Source of the DNA: Magnetococcus sp. PR-3
GTDB taxonomy: Bacteria > Pseudomonadota > Magnetococcia > Magnetococcales > Magnetococcaceae
Length of the DNA stretch: 64,000 nucleotides
Assembly: GCF_036689865.1 (NCBI RefSeq)
Contig: NZ_JBAHUQ010000009.1
Span: 100,713-164,712, forward strand
Reading direction: 5' to 3'
The first letter of the stretch is position 1, and each line of letters begins with the position of its first letter. Positions 36,235-45,253 of the stretch are shown here, in pieces. Both the position numbers and the translations under genes were made by a program. Below the pieces are notes generated by a model. It ran no database searches. It was given only the letters and a program-made list of their open reading frames with translations, and was not told the DNA's origin.

Positions 36235-38295
36235 TTACTTGATCACCAACAGCATGGGGGTCAAACCGTGGCTGCGCTCCAAAGCACGCATTTTGCTCTT
36301 TGCCTCCTGTTTGGAGGCAAAAGCCAAACGCACCGAGTAGAGCTTTTTGCCCTTACGCTGGGAGCTATGGATAAAGGGCTCCACCCCTGCTTGGCGCACT
36401 TTATCGGCCAGAGATTCAGCAAAAATAATTTTATTAACGGTACCGAACTGCAAAACATATGGTTTTTCAAGGGAGTGTACCCCTGAAGAGACCAAAAGAA
36501 AGCCCCCATCCGTTACAGGCATAGGATCCTGCACCGCCTGCGGGCTCTCCTGCCCAAACTCCACAACCGCCGCGCTTTCTGGCCGACCAATCGCCGTGGC
36601 CAGATTGGTTTTTTCCAAAGCCCCCCCGGTGTCGGGTGCTTGATGCCGCGGTGGTGGTTGCATCTCTAACAGAGAATGTGACACGACGGTAATCTGTGCC
36701 AGCGCCGCATCCGGTGGCTGCAACCCTTCTGGGGTAACAGAAGCGGTCTGGGATGGCGCTTCAGCTGTGCGCTTGGTCAGCTCCTGCGGTGTCGATCGTG
36801 GTTGGGAGACCACCACTTTAACCGGGACCAACTTGGCAGGCTTCACACCCGCCGCAACCGGTTGATTGGCGCGCTGCGGGGTGGTTTTTAACGGCGTGGT
36901 TGTAGCGTTGGCAGAGGAGGGTTCAACCACAACAGGCTTGGTGACCGGCTGCGCATCCACCACCTGCTCAGGTGCAGGGGGCTTCGACCGGGTTTTTAAG
37001 GCAGAACCAACCGCTGCCGGTGGTTTTTCCACCTCTGTGTCAACGGTCACCCGTGTCGGCGGCTCGGCATCAACCGTCTCAGAGGGCACGTGTTCGGCCA
37101 CCCGCTGTGGTACAGAAGCAGTCGGTAGAATCATTCGGGGTGCAGGCACCGCTTTAATAATGGCCAACGGGGCCTCTACAGCAGCTTGAATGGCCCTCTG
37201 CCGTACTTGTTCAGGATTAATCGGTGTCGGCAGAGGCTCCATGGGAACCAGCCCCTCCGGCTCCAACAGGGGTGATACCGGCTCCGACAGAGGGTGCATG
37301 GGGGCCACCTTCTGGGGAGAAGGGATCGGCATGGCGGCACTGGGCTGTATAACCGCGGAGGGATCTCCCCAAGATGCCGGGTTAAACAGATTGATGGGGA
37401 ACAACTGCCCCGCCACAAACCCTGCGACCGGGAGCAATATCCAGCGCAGAGAGCCTTTTAGCCAACGGCTAATAGCCTTAAAGCGCCAATTTTCCTCTTC
37501 ACTGGCCAGCGCTTCATGGATGGTCCCGCCCCCAATACGGGTAACGTGCCATTGGCGTGCTTTAATCATAATCTGATTCATCAAGCGGTTGAGCTTGCGG
37601 GGATTATCCCCCCCATACCGCTCCAGCACTTTGTAAGCGGAAGGGGAAAACTGATAAAACGCCGCCATCTCTAACTGTTCTAACAGGTAGCCCACATAGC
37701 CTTCAACATCACGACTGCCAAACAGCCCCAAACGTAGCTGCTTATCCACTTGGCTGTCCAAAAAATGGTACTCAGGGGTATCAAGCTGTTCTTGGAGCTG
37801 ACGGCGACCGCTCAGTACCAACTGAACCGACCGCCCCTTTTGGGGGTCAATGGCCAGAACAGATTGGATCAAACGAAGATTTTCACCCTTTAACAAGTGC
37901 GCCTGATCAATGGCCATAACCAACCCATGGCCAGACTGTAGATGCACACGAATGGCGGCGACCAGATCTCGGTTATCCTGCCACAAAGGGGAGTTGATGT
38001 TACGGTCACGCTGCTGGGCCGCTAAGGATGCGGAGATTTCATGGACAAAGGTATCGGTAGGTTGACCGGGGTTTTCCAGCAGCAGATAGCTACTGTGAGG
38101 GGGGATCCATTGCTCAAGATGGTGCAGCAGATAGCTTTTGCCCACCCCAGGCGCGCCGGTTAGGGTGACCACACGCCCCCCCTCTTCCAGAGCCTGGATC
38201 AGGGCACGGCGATTCTTCTCAAAACTACGGCCCGGGTACCACCCCTGAACCTCTTGAGCTGAAGACTCCGCCTGCTGCGTGACCATTTCTGACAT
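36235..38295 (-). CDS. ExeA/DamX-like AAA ATPase with transmembrane helix and SPOR domain
   Basis: 686 residues. N-terminal AAA ATPase of the ExeA/GspA group: Walker A GAPGVGKS (about 47-54), Walker B MAIDQAH (about 127-133), and GDNPRKLNRLMNQIM near 229-243. One membrane helix (about 285-301), a long Pro/Val/Ala/Thr-rich linker (about 305-600), and a C-terminal SPOR-type domain (last ~80 residues, YVLQFGTVN ... LYSVRLAFASKQEA) that would bind denuded peptidoglycan. The layout matches DamX/ExeA-type proteins in cell division or secretin assembly. ATG 38295 used; GTG 38304 is possible. Confidence 0.85.
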   Translation of the reverse strand: MSEMVTQQAESSAQEVQGWYPGRSFEKNRRALIQALEEGGRVVTLTGAPGVGKSYLLHHLEQWIPPHSSYLLLENPGQPTDTFVHEISASLAAQQRDRNINSPLWQDNRDLVAAIRVHLQSGHGLVMAIDQAHLLKGENLRLIQSVLAIDPQKGRSVQLVLSGRRQLQEQLDTPEYHFLDSQVDKQLRLGLFGSRDVEGYVGYLLEQLEMAAFYQFSPSAYKVLERYGGDNPRKLNRLMNQIMIKARQWHVTRIGGGTIHEALASEEENWRFKAISRWLKGSLRWILLPVAGFVAGQLFPINLFNPASWGDPSAVIQPSAAMPIPSPQKVAPMHPLSEPVSPLLEPEGLVPMEPLPTPINPEQVRQRAIQAAVEAPLAIIKAVPAPRMILPTASVPQRVAEHVPSETVDAEPPTRVTVDTEVEKPPAAVGSALKTRSKPPAPEQVVDAQPVTKPVVVEPSSANATTTPLKTTPQRANQPVAAGVKPAKLVPVKVVVSQPRSTPQELTKRTAEAPSQTASVTPEGLQPPDAALAQITVVSHSLLEMQPPPRHQAPDTGGALEKTNLATAIGRPESAAVVEFGQESPQAVQDPMPVTDGGFLLVSSGVHSLEKPYVLQFGTVNKIIFAESLADKVRQAGVEPFIHSSQRKGKKLYSVRLAFASKQEAKSKMRALERSHGLTPMLLVIK

Positions 38296-38521
38296 AATCC
38301 CCACAGATCCCTCTATAAGAGAACAACCTTTTTTTTAATCAAACCTTCATATTGCCGCTATTGCAGGATAGATGTCCACCACCATGGCCACCAAAACCAC
38401 TTTTTACCTCTGCACATACACAAAAAGGCACACCCCAAGCTCGAGGCAATCCCCTCCTCCCGGCTTGTGGTGTACCTTTTGTCAACAAGGAGAGCGCCAA
38501 GCACTCCCGCTGTATCTATGA

Positions 38522-39172
38522 TCAGGCGGCCACCATACCTTTTTGTTCCAGCGTGCTTTGAATCACCAAGACAAGCTGTTGAAAAATCGGCTCTAAAGGT
38601 GATCCTTTATAATCACCATCTTCCGCGATCTCATCAAAAAAGGCTTTGGTATACATCATCTGGCGGGCACGACTTTTTTGGATATGCCCTTCCCAGTTAC
38701 CCAACAGCGAGCTCCACCCTTTAACCGTTAAGGTACCTGGAGGGGTCTGGTGGGTTGCACGATCCAGCGCCAGCGCCATACGCAGGCTCTCGAGCAGAGG
38801 AATGGCACACTCCAACCGCTCATCGGTGGCACGGGTGGAAATTTCCTGAATTTGATGGCGCACCCCATCCACACTGGCGGGGCGGTAACCATGGTTCTGG
38901 CTTTTAGCAGAAGAGCCAGCCGCCGAACGGGCTTTGGCAGAGGAACCAGCCGCCGAACGGGCTTTGGCCGGTGCATCCGCGGCCGGACGGCGATTACGCG
39001 TCTCAATGCTGGGCTCACGACGGGTACGTGGCGCACTCTCGTCACCTGAGAGTGATTGACGGGGCAGCGTGCGCTCGGCCAAGCTTTTATCATAACTGGC
39101 GCGTAGGCGGGCACGTCCAGCACCACCACGACTGAGAGAAGGTTGGGATAGGGAGCTATTTTTGCTTTTCAT
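38522..39172 (-). CDS. Low-complexity N-terminus protein, unknown
   Basis: 216 residues. The first ~105 residues are Ser/Arg/Ala/Pro-rich, with a tandem peptide RSAAGSSAKA repeated as RSAAGSSAKS, and strongly basic. The C-terminal ~110 residues are ordered and helical (VRHQIQEISTRATDERLECA, WSSLLGNWEGHIQKSRARQM). No membrane segment when started at ATG 39172, which has a GAGGG site; a start at 39331 would add sequence with no support. The disordered basic tail could bind nucleic acid or acidic partners. Family unknown. Confidence 0.6.
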   Translation of the reverse strand: MKSKNSSLSQPSLSRGGAGRARLRASYDKSLAERTLPRQSLSGDESAPRTRREPSIETRNRRPAADAPAKARSAAGSSAKARSAAGSSAKSQNHGYRPASVDGVRHQIQEISTRATDERLECAIPLLESLRMALALDRATHQTPPGTLTVKGWSSLLGNWEGHIQKSRARQMMYTKAFFDEIAEDGDYKGSPLEPIFQQLVLVIQSTLEQKGMVAA

Positions 39173-39437
39173 CATGACCCTCATGCCGTTGACCGTTTTG
39201 GTCGACCGGAAAAGGCGCAACTGGCGGAGTGAAATAACCCAGCTTTGCGCAAAATGGTATTGCCATCTCAATTTCCCCATCCTTGGGGAGGTACCGGTAA
39301 GAATAGCAACTGCAATACCAACTTTGAGCAATCGTCCAAGAGCAGCCTAGATAAAGGATCTTTTCTCATCACCCCCACAATTTCGCCAAAATACTGTCTC
39401 AAAAACCCTTGACGCCACCCTTTTTTCTCTCATTCCC

Positions 39438-39734
39438 TCACAATTGCGCCATAGCATCGACACTTACAACGCTCTCCTGCCCGATCACTTCCGCATCGTG
39501 GCGCATATGGGCTGGAATTTTAACCCCCTGCATGGGGCCAAGCTGTTGGGTGTGGCCCTGCAACTGAATATGCAGCGTCCCTGCCACCACCCCAACAATC
39601 TTATCCACCGGGTGGGTATGGGGCGCAAAGTAGGTACCGGGTGCATAGTGGTACGTTATGGGATAGTATCCCCACTGTTGCATCTGGTGCTGCATGGTGG
39701 CTTGGTCGGGCCATTTAAAGGTCTCAATGGTCAT
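39438..39734 (-). CDS. Small cupin-domain protein
   Basis: 98 residues forming a single cupin barrel: YHYAPGTYFAPHTHPVDKIVGVVAGTLHIQL is the first conserved motif (two His plus Glu/Asp-type positions) and IPAHMRHDAEV the second. Metal-binding; substrate unknown. ATG 39734 has an AGGAG site 6 nt upstream. Divergent from mnmA. Confidence 0.82.
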   Translation of the reverse strand: MTIETFKWPDQATMQHQMQQWGYYPITYHYAPGTYFAPHTHPVDKIVGVVAGTLHIQLQGHTQQLGPMQGVKIPAHMRHDAEVIGQESVVSVDAMAQL

Positions 39735-39844
39735 CAATCGCTCCTGTTTACAGTGCAGAGAACAGAGTGTTCATTGTTCCAACCTGCGTGCTTTCGTACA
39801 ATAGCAAACGGTATCCGCTCTTTTTATTCTATGGACCCCTGATC

Positions 39845-40921
39845 ATGTCGAATCCCCAACGTGTTGCCATTGCCATGTCTGGTGGCGTGGACTCCTCAGC
39901 TACCGCAGCGCTTTTGGTGGAACAGGGGTATGAAGTTATAGGCCTGACCATGCAGCTTTGGGATCACAGCACCCCCAAAGCACCAGGCTCACGCAGCTGC
40001 TGCGCACTGGATGATGTGTATGACGCCCGTCAGGTTGCCCAGACCCTGGGTATACCCTTTTATGTGGTGAACTATGAGGCGGATTTTCGCCAAGCGGTGG
40101 TAAGCGACTTTATTGAGACCTACGCCGCGGGGCAGACCCCCAACCCCTGCGTACGCTGCAACCAGGTCTTAAAGTTTGATCTGTTACTCAAAAAAGCCTT
40201 AAGCCTGGGGGCGCACTTTTTGGCCACCGGCCACTACGCCATCCGTAAAGAGGATGCCCAGGGCAACGCCCAACTCTGGCGGGGTACCGACCCAGCCAAG
40301 GATCAATCCTACTTCCTCTTTACCACCACCATGGGGCAGTTGGCCCATGTGCGTTTTCCCTTAGGGGCTATGGATAAGTCCGAAACCCGGCAATTGGCCC
40401 AACGTTTTGGCCTGCACCTCTCAGATAAACAGGAGTCGCAGGATGTCTGTTTTGTGCCCGATGGAGACTACAGCGCCTTTTTTGCCAAACAGGCTCCGCA
40501 TCTCCTAACCCCTGGTCCCATTGTGGACCAAAGCGGTCATGAACTGGGGCAACACAAAGGCTTGGGACGTTATACGGTGGGGCAGCGCAAAGGTTTGGGC
40601 ATTGCCCACCCCCACCCGCTGTTTGTGCTGGAGCTGGATGCCGAGCAGAACCGTGTGGTGGTCGGCCCCTCTGATGCACTACTTAAAACAGAGCTCACCC
40701 TGACAGCCGTTAACTGGTTAGAGCCCACCCCCCCCACCGCTCCCTTCACCACACAGGCTAAAATTCGTTATGCCTCCCCCCCTGTTCCAGCCCAGGTGGT
40801 ACCGGGGCCTGAGGGGGAAGTGACGGTCACCTTTGATCACCCCCAACGGGCGGTGACCCCTGGGCAGGCCTGTGTCTTTTACCACGGGGACCGGGTTGTG
40901 GGTGGAGGCTGGATTAAGTAA
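39845..40921 (+). CDS. mnmA: tRNA-specific 2-thiouridylase
   Basis: 358 residues. PP-loop SGGVDSS (12-18), catalytic cysteines C102 (in NPCVRCN) and C202 (in SQDVCFVPDGDY), GHYA at about 129-132, and the C-terminal barrel ending VGGGWI. It makes the 2-thio group on U34 of Lys, Glu and Gln tRNAs with sulfur from the Iss relay. ATG 39845 is chosen because it starts the PP-loop domain in the normal way; upstream codons overlap the promoter. Confidence 0.95.
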   Translation: MSNPQRVAIAMSGGVDSSATAALLVEQGYEVIGLTMQLWDHSTPKAPGSRSCCALDDVYDARQVAQTLGIPFYVVNYEADFRQAVVSDFIETYAAGQTPNPCVRCNQVLKFDLLLKKALSLGAHFLATGHYAIRKEDAQGNAQLWRGTDPAKDQSYFLFTTTMGQLAHVRFPLGAMDKSETRQLAQRFGLHLSDKQESQDVCFVPDGDYSAFFAKQAPHLLTPGPIVDQSGHELGQHKGLGRYTVGQRKGLGIAHPHPLFVLELDAEQNRVVVGPSDALLKTELTLTAVNWLEPTPPTAPFTTQAKIRYASPPVPAQVVPGPEGEVTVTFDHPQRAVTPGQACVFYHGDRVVGGGWIK

Positions 40922-41018
40922 GCCCAACCCCTGACTTTAAGAATTGCAGCTAATTTGCTAAAATCCTTGAAGTTAATTGACGTTAGACCTTCGTTTGCCA
41001 GCTTTGGGATCATCACTT

Positions 41019-41513
41019 ATGCAGTCACTTTCGCTCAAGCTACTGGAACAGATCCCTTTTTTCTGGGGTTTTAGCCCTGAAGAGCGGGCCAACCTGCTGG
41101 CTAAAGAGGATGATCTGTTTGATACCTTCTCCACCGATCAGCATCTATGCCGGGATGGAGAGAATGATGGCACCCTGTTTGTCATTATGCGGGGAACGGC
41201 CAAAGTCACCACCAACACAGCACCAAACGCTATTTTAGCCGAGGTTAAGGATGGTGCCGTCTTGGGTGAACTGGCCTTTTTGGCCCAACGCCCCCGTAAC
41301 GCCAATGTCATTGCGACCTCGGAACTGACGGCTTTTCGGGTTAATGAGGCCACCATGCACGGGTTGGAAACCTCCTTGCAGCTAAAGATTATTCAAGAGC
41401 TGGTGCATATTCTGATCAAACGGCAGGATGAAACCAACGATGCCCTTATTAAACAAAAACAGATCAACACCACCCTAGTTGAGGCACTGCGCCAAGCCAA
41501 ACTAGGGGAGTGA
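41019..41513 (+). CDS. Cyclic nucleotide-binding domain protein
   Basis: 164 residues: one cNMP-binding jelly roll (about 15-130) with GTLFVIMRGTAKV and the phosphate-binding segment GAVLGELAFLAQRPRNANVIA, then a C-terminal helix. The phosphate cassette G-E-L-A-x5-R-x-A-(N) supports genuine cyclic nucleotide binding. There is no DNA-binding domain, so a stand-alone sensor subunit. ATG 41019 precedes the first helix; a TTG at 40977 is possible. Confidence 0.85.
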   Translation: MQSLSLKLLEQIPFFWGFSPEERANLLAKEDDLFDTFSTDQHLCRDGENDGTLFVIMRGTAKVTTNTAPNAILAEVKDGAVLGELAFLAQRPRNANVIATSELTAFRVNEATMHGLETSLQLKIIQELVHILIKRQDETNDALIKQKQINTTLVEALRQAKLGE

Positions 41514-41594
41514 CCCAACTTTTTTCAAATTGACACACCCTGTGGCTCTGATCATCATGCCGGGATGCTTCTCTCTGTTTTGGGTACCCAAATC

Positions 41595-42467
41595 ATGACA
41601 CGTTTAATTTTTTCTGTTTTTGTTTGCTTGCTGCTCTTAAGCCCTGTTGCCCAGGCACAAGAGCGCTATTCCCCCTCCCTAAAGCTGGATGAGCCCTATG
41701 GTTCGGTCAGTGATACAGCCAATGCTGTGGCGCGCAAGCTCTCGGCGGCGGGATATCGGGGATTGGGGTTTGTAGATATCAACCCAGATCTACGTATCAT
41801 GGCGTTCTATAAACCCGCATGGCTACAGGATTGGGCCATGAGCAGCCCCACGGCGCTTTTTGGGACGGTGATACAAATAGGGGTGATTAAACAGGGGCGT
41901 CGCTCCATTGTCTCCCTAGCCAACCCCATGTGGCGTAGCCACCTTTACCACATGAACATTACCCAAGCTCAGGCCATTACAGCAGATCTAACCCAGCTAT
42001 TGGGTCAGGGCGTGCCGTATGGCATGAAACAGGGTTATGAGCCTGTGCGCATTGCCGATCTTAGGGTAACCCCTCTGGCCTATGGGGTTGAGGATCTCTA
42101 CACCGTCGCCAAACACCCCAGCCACGCCAGCGCTGTGACGGCGGTTGAGGCCAGTTTAAAAAAATACCACACCCAGGTTAAGCGGCTTTATAAGCTCCAC
42201 CTTCCCCAACAGGGCACCACACTGTATGGCTTGGTCCCCCAAGGGCATGATGATTTACTCACCAAACTGTGGGAAGAACAGCCCATTAAACCTGCTGCCC
42301 ATGCGGCCTACACACTGCTGGTGCAGGCGGATGGACGTATTCAGGCCCACCACCCGCAGTTTGTTCTACCCGCCCGCTATCCAGATATGTCCATTCTCTC
42401 TTTAAGTCACCACTTGGATGGCATCTACGCCCCGGTGAAAAAACTGCTGAAGCGCGTTGCCCGCTAA
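41595..42467 (+). CDS. Secreted protein of unknown function
   Basis: 290 residues with a signal peptide (TRLIFSVFVCLLLLSPVAQA, about 2-21) from ATG 41595. The mature part starts ERYSPSLKLDEPYGS; a segment near 45-110 (ARKLSAAGYRGLGFVDINPDL, then TVIQIGVIKQG) has a loosely DUF302-like rhythm but I cannot assign it. The C-terminus ends in a basic KKLLKRVAR. No catalytic motif seen. No terminator is evident immediately after it. Confidence 0.65.
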   Translation: MTRLIFSVFVCLLLLSPVAQAQERYSPSLKLDEPYGSVSDTANAVARKLSAAGYRGLGFVDINPDLRIMAFYKPAWLQDWAMSSPTALFGTVIQIGVIKQGRRSIVSLANPMWRSHLYHMNITQAQAITADLTQLLGQGVPYGMKQGYEPVRIADLRVTPLAYGVEDLYTVAKHPSHASAVTAVEASLKKYHTQVKRLYKLHLPQQGTTLYGLVPQGHDDLLTKLWEEQPIKPAAHAAYTLLVQADGRIQAHHPQFVLPARYPDMSILSLSHHLDGIYAPVKKLLKRVAR

Positions 42468-43020
42468 CCCTCAAACAATCGCCCAACCAAGAGAAGCCCC
42501 CAACAAGGGAAGCACCTCCGCCTGCGGGCGGGGCTACCAGGAGCCCCCCACCAGCCCCGCTGATCCTTATCCATAAAATGATCAGCCGCACCCCACCTAG
42601 GCCACAAGCGCCCCAACCGACACCAAGATCGTTGTGTACGGCGCCCCTCAAACACCAAAGTATCGGCTCGGTACGTTTGGTGGCGTAACCTCCGTGCAGA
42701 CACCAGCCAAGATCATGCCCCCTCTCGGTGCCTACCGCCAGCTTACCCGCCCTCCCCCTCAAGATCACTCAGCTTAAATGCTCCTTGCAGGCGGAGACCA
42801 GGGTAGAACAGCCCCCCCCTCTACGCCCCCCCAGCGTGAGGAACAGCGGCATCCCCACTTTTGGAGGCCATCCCCACCATAATCCCGGCAAAACCCTAGG
42901 TTGTGCACAGCTATCCGCCCCCCCAGCTTCAAGAACATGAAGCCTGAAGCCCAACGGCTAAAAACCATACCTTAAAAGGGATTTCACCGATAAGCCCCCC
43001 CCCATTAGCAGCTGTCGTCC
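42468..43020. other. Large intergenic region with no gene recognised
   Basis: 553 bp, C-rich on the plus strand, with small GC-rich hairpins (for example CCGCC-TGC-GGGCGG near 42518-42531). Open frames on both strands overlap one another and look like chance. I see no promoter, tRNA or repeated unit. Confidence 0.4.
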
Positions 43021-43049
43021 TTCAATTCATGCCATCTTTTGGTTATAAT
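43021..43049 (+). promoter_or_regulatory. Candidate sigma-70 promoter of nhaA
   Basis: A perfect -10 TATAAT at 43044-43049 with a weak -35 TTCAAT 17 bp upstream. It would start transcription near 43056 and give a ~195-nt leader before nhaA. Confidence 0.45.
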
Positions 43050-43055
43050 CAATCG

Positions 43056-43250
43056 GGTCATAGGGAATTTTTTATAACCCTGGCGCTCCAAGGCTTGTGG
43101 CCTTTTAGATGGGTTGAGAGGTCGCCAAACATCCCATGCACCACCAAGAGCATGGGGTGCAACGTGACCGTAGTTCGCCCCATGAAGGGGCTTGGTTATC
43201 ACATTTAAACCAATATGGGGAATGGGCTCCACACGGCGTGGAGGAAATCA
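43056..43250 (+). promoter_or_regulatory. Structured leader of nhaA, possible cation-sensing riboswitch
   Basis: The leader shows nested pairing: TGGCG/CGCCA (43081-43085 with 43123-43127) enclosing an AAGGC/GCCTT hairpin. The strand GCATGGGG (43150-43157) can pair either with CCCATGC upstream (43133-43139) or with CCCCATG downstream (43178-43184), mutually exclusive stems. Finally CTCCAC/GTGGAG (43227-43243) buries the GGAGG ribosome site. Known nhaA leaders include lithium-sensing nhaA-I and nhaA-II riboswitches; whether this is one of those classes I cannot say by eye. Confidence 0.5.
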
Positions 43251-44450
43251 ATGCATCGTATTCTACAAAAAATCAGACATAACGAAGCGAGCAGTGGCAT
43301 CCTCATTTTTTTGGCCGCTCTGTGTGCATTTGCCATTAAAAATTCAGATTTAAACCCCCTTTACGACAGCCTGCTGAACATGCCTGTCGCCGTTCAAATA
43401 GGCGCCTTTAAGATCCACAAACCTCTGTTATTGTGGATTAACGATGGTTTTATGGCGATTTTTTTCCTGCTGGTTGGGCTCGAACTTAAACGGGAGTTCC
43501 TGACCGGTCCTCTGCGCCGCCCTGAAAATATTCTTCTACCCACGGCAGGTGCGGTTGGGGGCATTGCCATTCCCGCGTTGATCTATGCCAGCCTTAATTT
43601 GGACGACAGTACAGCCTTACGCGGATGGGCCATTCCCACCGCAACGGATATTGCCTTTGCCATGGGTATTTTGGGGCTGTTGGGCAAACGGGTGCCACTG
43701 ACCTTAAAGCTGTTTCTGTTAACTTTGGCCATTATGGATGATCTGGCCGCCATTATTATTATTGCCTTTTTCTATACCGACACCCTCTCTACCCTCTCCT
43801 TAATGGTGGCAGGGGGTACACTGGTCATGTTGCTACTTATGAACCGGCTGCATGTCAGCAGTGTGTTCCCCTACCTGCTGTTTGGCACCATTTTATGGGT
43901 GGCGATGCTTAAATCGGGGGTACATGCCACGCTGGCCGGGGTGGTTTTGGCTTTTACCATCCCTTACCGCACCTTATCTGGCAAACACCCACCGTTAATC
44001 AAACTGGAGCATGATCTACAAAACACCGTGGGGTTGGGTATTTTACCTCTGTTTGCCTTTGCCAACGCGGGCATCTCCCTACAGGGTATCTCCTGGGATC
44101 AAGTGGTTCATCCGGTGCCGGTGGGTATCGCATTAGGGCTGTTTGTGGGCAAACAGGTGGGGATCTTTGGTGCAGTGTGGATCATGGTTCAAATGGGCTT
44201 AACCAAACTACCGGACTCCTGCAATTGGAAACATCTCTATGGGATTTCGGTCTTGTGTGGGGTTGGTTTTACCATGAGCCTGTTTATCAGCACCCTTGCC
44301 TTTGAGCAAAGCGGCATGACCCAAGTGGCGGGTTCGCCTGAGATGATGCAGTCTAAATTGGGTATTTTAGCGGGCTCCATTTTATCGGGTATCATCGGCT
44401 ACCTCTATCTCCATAAAGTTCTGCCTAAAGAGCCTGTTCGACCGTACTAA
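43251..44450 (+). CDS. nhaA: Na+/H+ antiporter
   Basis: 399 residues, about twelve membrane helices, typical NhaA length. The ion-binding Asp133 (IPTATDIAFAMG) and the catalytic pair Asp163-Asp164 (LAIMDDLAAI) fall at exactly the E. coli numbers. GLELKREFLTG in helix II region and GVGFTMSLFI near the end are family signatures. It exchanges two H+ for one Na+ or Li+ across the inner membrane, giving alkali and salt tolerance. ATG 43251 follows a GGAGG site that is sequestered in a hairpin. Confidence 0.96.
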   Translation: MHRILQKIRHNEASSGILIFLAALCAFAIKNSDLNPLYDSLLNMPVAVQIGAFKIHKPLLLWINDGFMAIFFLLVGLELKREFLTGPLRRPENILLPTAGAVGGIAIPALIYASLNLDDSTALRGWAIPTATDIAFAMGILGLLGKRVPLTLKLFLLTLAIMDDLAAIIIIAFFYTDTLSTLSLMVAGGTLVMLLLMNRLHVSSVFPYLLFGTILWVAMLKSGVHATLAGVVLAFTIPYRTLSGKHPPLIKLEHDLQNTVGLGILPLFAFANAGISLQGISWDQVVHPVPVGIALGLFVGKQVGIFGAVWIMVQMGLTKLPDSCNWKHLYGISVLCGVGFTMSLFISTLAFEQSGMTQVAGSPEMMQSKLGILAGSILSGIIGYLYLHKVLPKEPVRPY

Positions 44451-44457
44451 GCGCACC

Positions 44458-44487
44458 AAAAAGGGCATGCCAAAGCATGCCCTTTTT
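44458..44487. terminator. nhaA terminator
   Basis: AAAAAGGGCATGC / GCATGCCCTTTTT with loop CAAA, 7 nt past the nhaA stop. The symmetrical A/T ends make it bidirectional. It is repeated 167 bp downstream. Confidence 0.92.
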
Positions 44488-44499
44488 TATGCTTAACCT

Positions 44500-44590
44500 A
44501 AGCGTTCTTAAACGTTCTTCAGGCTTCCACTTTATGCGACACCCTATGGTAGCATGCTGATTTTGGCTAAGGCGTTTGGTGAAAGCACGG
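44500..44590 (-). pseudogene. Remnant of the 3' end of a thioredoxin-like gene
   Basis: Read on the minus strand, this stretch still translates as KRLSQNQHATIGCRIKWKPEE, matching KPLAQDQHASMGCSIKWKPEN at the end of the intact gene 167 bp away. There is no start or upstream coding region, so it is a fragment left by the tandem duplication. Confidence 0.7.
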
Positions 44591-44624
44591 CCTAAAGCGC
44601 CCATTTGACCGTACTAAGCGCACC

Positions 44625-44654
44625 AAAAAGGGCATGCCAAAGCATGCCCTTTTT
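44625..44654. terminator. Duplicated terminator in front of the thioredoxin-like gene's 3' end
   Basis: Second copy of the AAAAAGGGCATGC / GCATGCCCTTTTT hairpin; it now serves the minus-strand thioredoxin-like gene, whose stop is about 20 nt away. Confidence 0.88.
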
Positions 44655-44674
44655 GGTGCTCAATCTAAGCGTTT

Positions 44675-45235
44675 TTAAACGTTCTCAGGCTTCCACTTAA
44701 TGCTACACCCCATGGAGGCATGCTGATCCTGGGCAAGGGGCTTACCCTCCGCAATGGCGATGGCCGCAATCTTCAGCTCCTCTTTACTCACCTGAGCAGG
44801 GTGACGCGGTGCATCATCCAGCCGCCCTCGATAACGTAGTTTTTGTGCCCCATCGTAGATGAAGAAATCCGGCGTACAGATCGCCCCATAGGCCTTGGCA
44901 ACCTGCTGGCTATCATCATAGAGGTAGTCAAAGGTGTAGTTCTTTTCCGCTGAGCGCTGACACATGTTTTCAAAGCTATCATCGGGGTAGTTGGTGGCAT
45001 CGTTGCTATTAATGCCCACCACAGCGATGTTGTGGGATTGTAAACTCTCCGCCAAGCGGATTAACCGCTCTTCAACCGCCAACACATAAGGGCAGTGGTT
45101 ACAAATAAACATCACCACCAGCGCCTTGGCATCTTTATAATCTTCCAAGCGGTGTACTTTGCCATCGGTACCGGTTAGCTCAAAAGGAGCGGCTTGAGCG
45201 CCCAGCTCCCCTGGGGGGGTGTGCAGTAGAACCAT
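44675..45235 (-). CDS. Thioredoxin-like (AhpC/TSA-redoxin) protein
   Basis: 186 residues of redoxin fold. The active-site motif is FICNHCPY (C45, C48), with CTPDFFIYD carrying the cis-proline region and SMGCSIKWKP at the C-terminus, a hallmark of this thioredoxin subfamily often annotated as AhpC/TSA. No signal peptide, so cytoplasmic thiol-disulfide chemistry is expected. ATG 45235. Its 3' end lies inside the 167-bp duplication. Confidence 0.88.
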   Translation of the reverse strand: MVLLHTPPGELGAQAAPFELTGTDGKVHRLEDYKDAKALVVMFICNHCPYVLAVEERLIRLAESLQSHNIAVVGINSNDATNYPDDSFENMCQRSAEKNYTFDYLYDDSQQVAKAYGAICTPDFFIYDGAQKLRYRGRLDDAPRHPAQVSKEELKIAAIAIAEGKPLAQDQHASMGCSIKWKPENV

Positions 45236-45253
45236 GATCTGTTTCCCTCTGTA

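Larger units (their letters stand above)
44424..44757. repeat. 167-bp tandem duplication at a convergent gene junction
   Basis: Two copies about 167 bp apart (anchor ACCGTACTAAGCGCACC at 44441 and 44608). Each contains the last codons of nhaA, the terminator, and the last ~25 codons of the thioredoxin-like gene. In copy 1 the nhaA end is real and the thioredoxin-like end is a remnant; in copy 2 the reverse. Divergence is roughly 20-25% outside the terminator. Confidence 0.85.
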
